From UBA11524 sp963590165 (GTDB lineage Bacteria > Bacillota > Clostridia > Christensenellales > Aristaeellaceae), in NCBI GenBank assembly GCA_963590165.1, contig CAVANO010000024.1, positions 1 to 6,555 of the forward strand: DNA of 6,555 bases, read 5' to 3'. The translations under genes and the position numbers were made by a program. Under the pieces are notes generated by a model. That model ran no database searches. It worked only from the letters and a program-made list of their open reading frames with translations, and was not told the DNA's origin. Position 1 is the stretch's first letter; every line of letters begins with the position of its first letter. Shown here piece after piece: positions 6,002 through 6,555 of this stretch.

Positions 6002-6040
6002 AAAAAAAAGCTTGACAAACACATAAATTCGTGCTAAAAT
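6002..6040 (+). promoter_or_regulatory. tRNA-Val promoter with upstream A-tract
   Basis: A -35 TTGACA (6012-6017), 17-base spacer and -10 TAAAAT (6035-6040) predict a start near 6047. An eight-base A-tract (6002-6009) just upstream resembles an UP element. Downstream, the leader has a small stem TCAGG/CCTGA (6052-6056/6062-6066). This promoter should drive the tandem 101-bp units and tRNA-Val in one transcript. It is divergent from the csoR promoter. Confidence 0.88.
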
Positions 6041-6072
6041 AACCTTTGTCATCAGGGATTGCCTGAAGATAT

Positions 6073-6173
6073 GGTCGCATGGCTCAGTCGGTAGGACACC
6101 CTGGTAGGTTTACACCTACAAAATAAAGCTCTTCTTGGTGAAAGAGGAACTTTATGGTAAATTTCCAAATTCT
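6073..6173 (+). repeat. 101-bp tandem unit, copy 1, with tRNA-Val 5' end
   Basis: The unit begins with the first 22 nt of the downstream tRNA-Val (acceptor 5' strand, D-arm and loop up to GGTAG), then switches to 79 unrelated bases of about 37% GC. These 79 bases contain two hairpins: GTAGGT/ACCTAC (6104-6109/6114-6119, TTAC loop) and a 10-bp bulged stem TAAAGCTCTT with AAGAG-GAA-CTTTA (6124-6133/6142-6154). No TpsiC arm or 3' acceptor strand is present, so it is not a tRNA. It lies inside the tRNA transcription unit and should be transcribed. Confidence 0.9.
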
Positions 6174-6274
6174 GGTCGCATGGCTCAGTCGGTAGGACAC
6201 CCTGGTAGGTTTACACCTACAAAATAAAGCTCTTCTTGGTGAAAGAGGAACTTTATGGTAAATTTCCAAATTCT
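6174..6274 (+). repeat. 101-bp tandem unit, copy 2, with tRNA-Val 5' end
   Basis: This is identical in length and sequence to copy 1 and directly abuts both copy 1 and the intact tRNA at 6275. The 22-nt tRNA-derived head therefore occurs three times at exact 101-base spacing (6073, 6174, 6275). The arrangement could come from tandem integration at the tRNA 5' end or from unequal crossing-over. Function is unknown. Confidence 0.9.
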
Positions 6275-6347
6275 GGTCGCATGGCTCAGTCGGTAGAGCA
6301 CTTCGTTCACATCGAAGGGGTCACAGGTTCGAGTCCTGTTGCGACCA
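6275..6347 (+). tRNA. tRNA-Val (anticodon CAC)
   Basis: A complete cloverleaf of 73 nt is visible. The acceptor stem is GGTCGCA (6275-6281) with TGCGACC (6340-6346), and the D-stem is GCTC/GAGC around AGTCGGTA. The anticodon stem CTTCG/CGAAG (6301-6305/6313-6317) carries the loop TTCACAT, with anticodon CAC at 6308-6310. The variable loop has five bases, and the TpsiC stem is ACAGG/CCTGT with loop TTCGAGT. A6347 is the discriminator. CCA is not encoded. It decodes GUG valine codons. It lies after two partial copies of its own 5' end and before a terminator. Confidence 0.96.
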
Positions 6348-6350
6348 CAC

Positions 6351-6384
6351 AAGCCTGACAGGTTCGCTTGTCAGGCTTTTTCTT
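6351..6384 (+). terminator. Intrinsic terminator of the tRNA-Val unit
   Basis: A perfect 10-bp stem AAGCCTGACA (6351-6360) with TGTCAGGCTT (6369-6378) and an 8-base loop is followed by a T-rich run (6377-6381, then C and TTT). It begins four bases after the tRNA. Confidence 0.93.
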
Positions 6385-6418
6385 TCCCCTTCGCCCGTAA
6401 CGAAAGGATGTGACGCGC

Positions 6419-6466
6419 ATGGCGAAGTTCGTCTCCCGCGAGAAGCTCGGTGTATACGCCGCTTAA
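6419..6466 (+). pseudogene. 5' fragment of a small gene cut by a mobile element
   Basis: An ATG at 6419 with an upstream AAAGGA (6402-6407) opens a frame reading MAKFVSREKLGVYAA before TAA at 6464-6466. The Lys/Arg-rich MAKFVSREKLG start looks like a real protein N terminus, and the reading changes character where the mobile-element end is proposed to begin (6451, TGTATACGCC). I read this as a small gene interrupted after about 11 codons, with the last codons and stop supplied by the element. I do not recognise the protein with certainty. It could also be a chance short frame. Confidence 0.4.
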
Positions 6467-6555
6467 ATAGCCGCATCTGCGCGGATTTTTAGCCGCAGTG
6501 CATCGGAAAAATAGCCGCAGTACATCGGAAAAATAGCCGCACTTAACCCCTTGAC
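6451..6555. mobile_element. Transposon or IS end with four 22-bp repeats (partial)
   Basis: Four 22-base units run head to tail at 6454-6475, 6476-6497, 6498-6519 and 6520-6541, each ending in TAGCCGCA in exact register. Units three and four differ at one base; the first two are more divergent. Upstream of them is TGTATACGCC (6451-6460), which would suit a 5'-TG(T) terminus. Multiple phased sites of about 20 bp at an element end are typical of IS21-family elements and of Tn7/Tn5053-like transposons, where they bind the DDE transposase. The window ends before any transposase gene, so the family and the exact boundary are inferred. Confidence 0.6.

Noticed and set aside
5548..6024. Extended 158-codon version of CsoR
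   Set aside because: The extra 55 codons run through the promoter and both operators. The ATG at 5859 has an AGGAGG and gives the family's normal length.
6084..6269. Open frame on the minus strand (61 codons) across the 101-bp repeats
   Set aside because: It reads the tandem repeat twice (the FTIKFLFHQEELYFVGVNLPG-like peptide recurs as a duplicated segment), runs antisense to tRNA sequence and has no ribosome binding site. It is a by-product of the repeat.
6073..6274. Additional complete tRNA genes in the 101-bp units
   Set aside because: Only the first 22 nt match. The D-stem 3' strand, anticodon arm, TpsiC arm and acceptor 3' strand are missing.
6451..6555. CRISPR array from the 22-bp phased repeats
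   Set aside because: The units abut with no unique spacers and decay gradually, which suits protein-binding repeats at a transposon end.

Overview
The window looks like chromosomal DNA of a moderately GC-rich Firmicute, most likely a gut-type Clostridia (Oscillospiraceae or Butyricicoccaceae-like; this placement is inference). The reasons are the gene order tuf-rpmG-secE-nusG-rplK-rplA, strong AGGAGG ribosome binding sites, consensus sigma-A promoters and a CsoR/CopA copper operon.

Positions 1-2755 (+ strand) are a translation/transcription cluster. It holds the 3' end of tuf (EF-Tu), rpmG (L33), secE, nusG, rplK (L11) and rplA (L1). Two RNA hairpins, one before rplK (1452-1486) and one before rplA (1981-2012), copy the L1-binding site of 23S rRNA (GTGGGAGG ... 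CCAC with a GA-containing asymmetric internal loop). They are the probable feedback sites through which L1 represses its own operon. The cluster ends at a strong terminator at 2732-2755. rplJ-rplL-rpoB, the usual next genes, do not follow.

Positions 2756-2998 hold no gene but are packed with inverted repeats, including a perfect 20-bp palindrome. They are bracketed by two exact 21-bp direct copies of the terminator core.

Positions 2999-5931 (- strand) are a two-gene copper-resistance operon, csoR-copA, transcribed towards the ribosomal cluster. Its promoter is a perfect TTGACA-17-TATAAT. One ATACCC-N5-GGGTAT operator fills the spacer and a second covers the transcription start. This predicts tight repression by apo-CsoR and derepression by Cu(I), leading to Cu(I) export by the CopA ATPase. 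CopA here carries metal-binding domains at both ends.

Positions 6012-6381 (+ strand) are a tRNA transcription unit: a consensus promoter, then two identical 101-bp tandem units that each begin with the first 22 nt of the tRNA, then an intact tRNA-Val(CAC) and an intrinsic terminator. The tandem units are the most unusual structure in the window.

Positions 6419-6555 hold the start of a small gene that appears cut after about 11 codons by the end of a mobile element. That end shows four 22-bp repeats in exact phase, as in IS21- or Tn7-type transposon ends. The window stops before any transposase gene.
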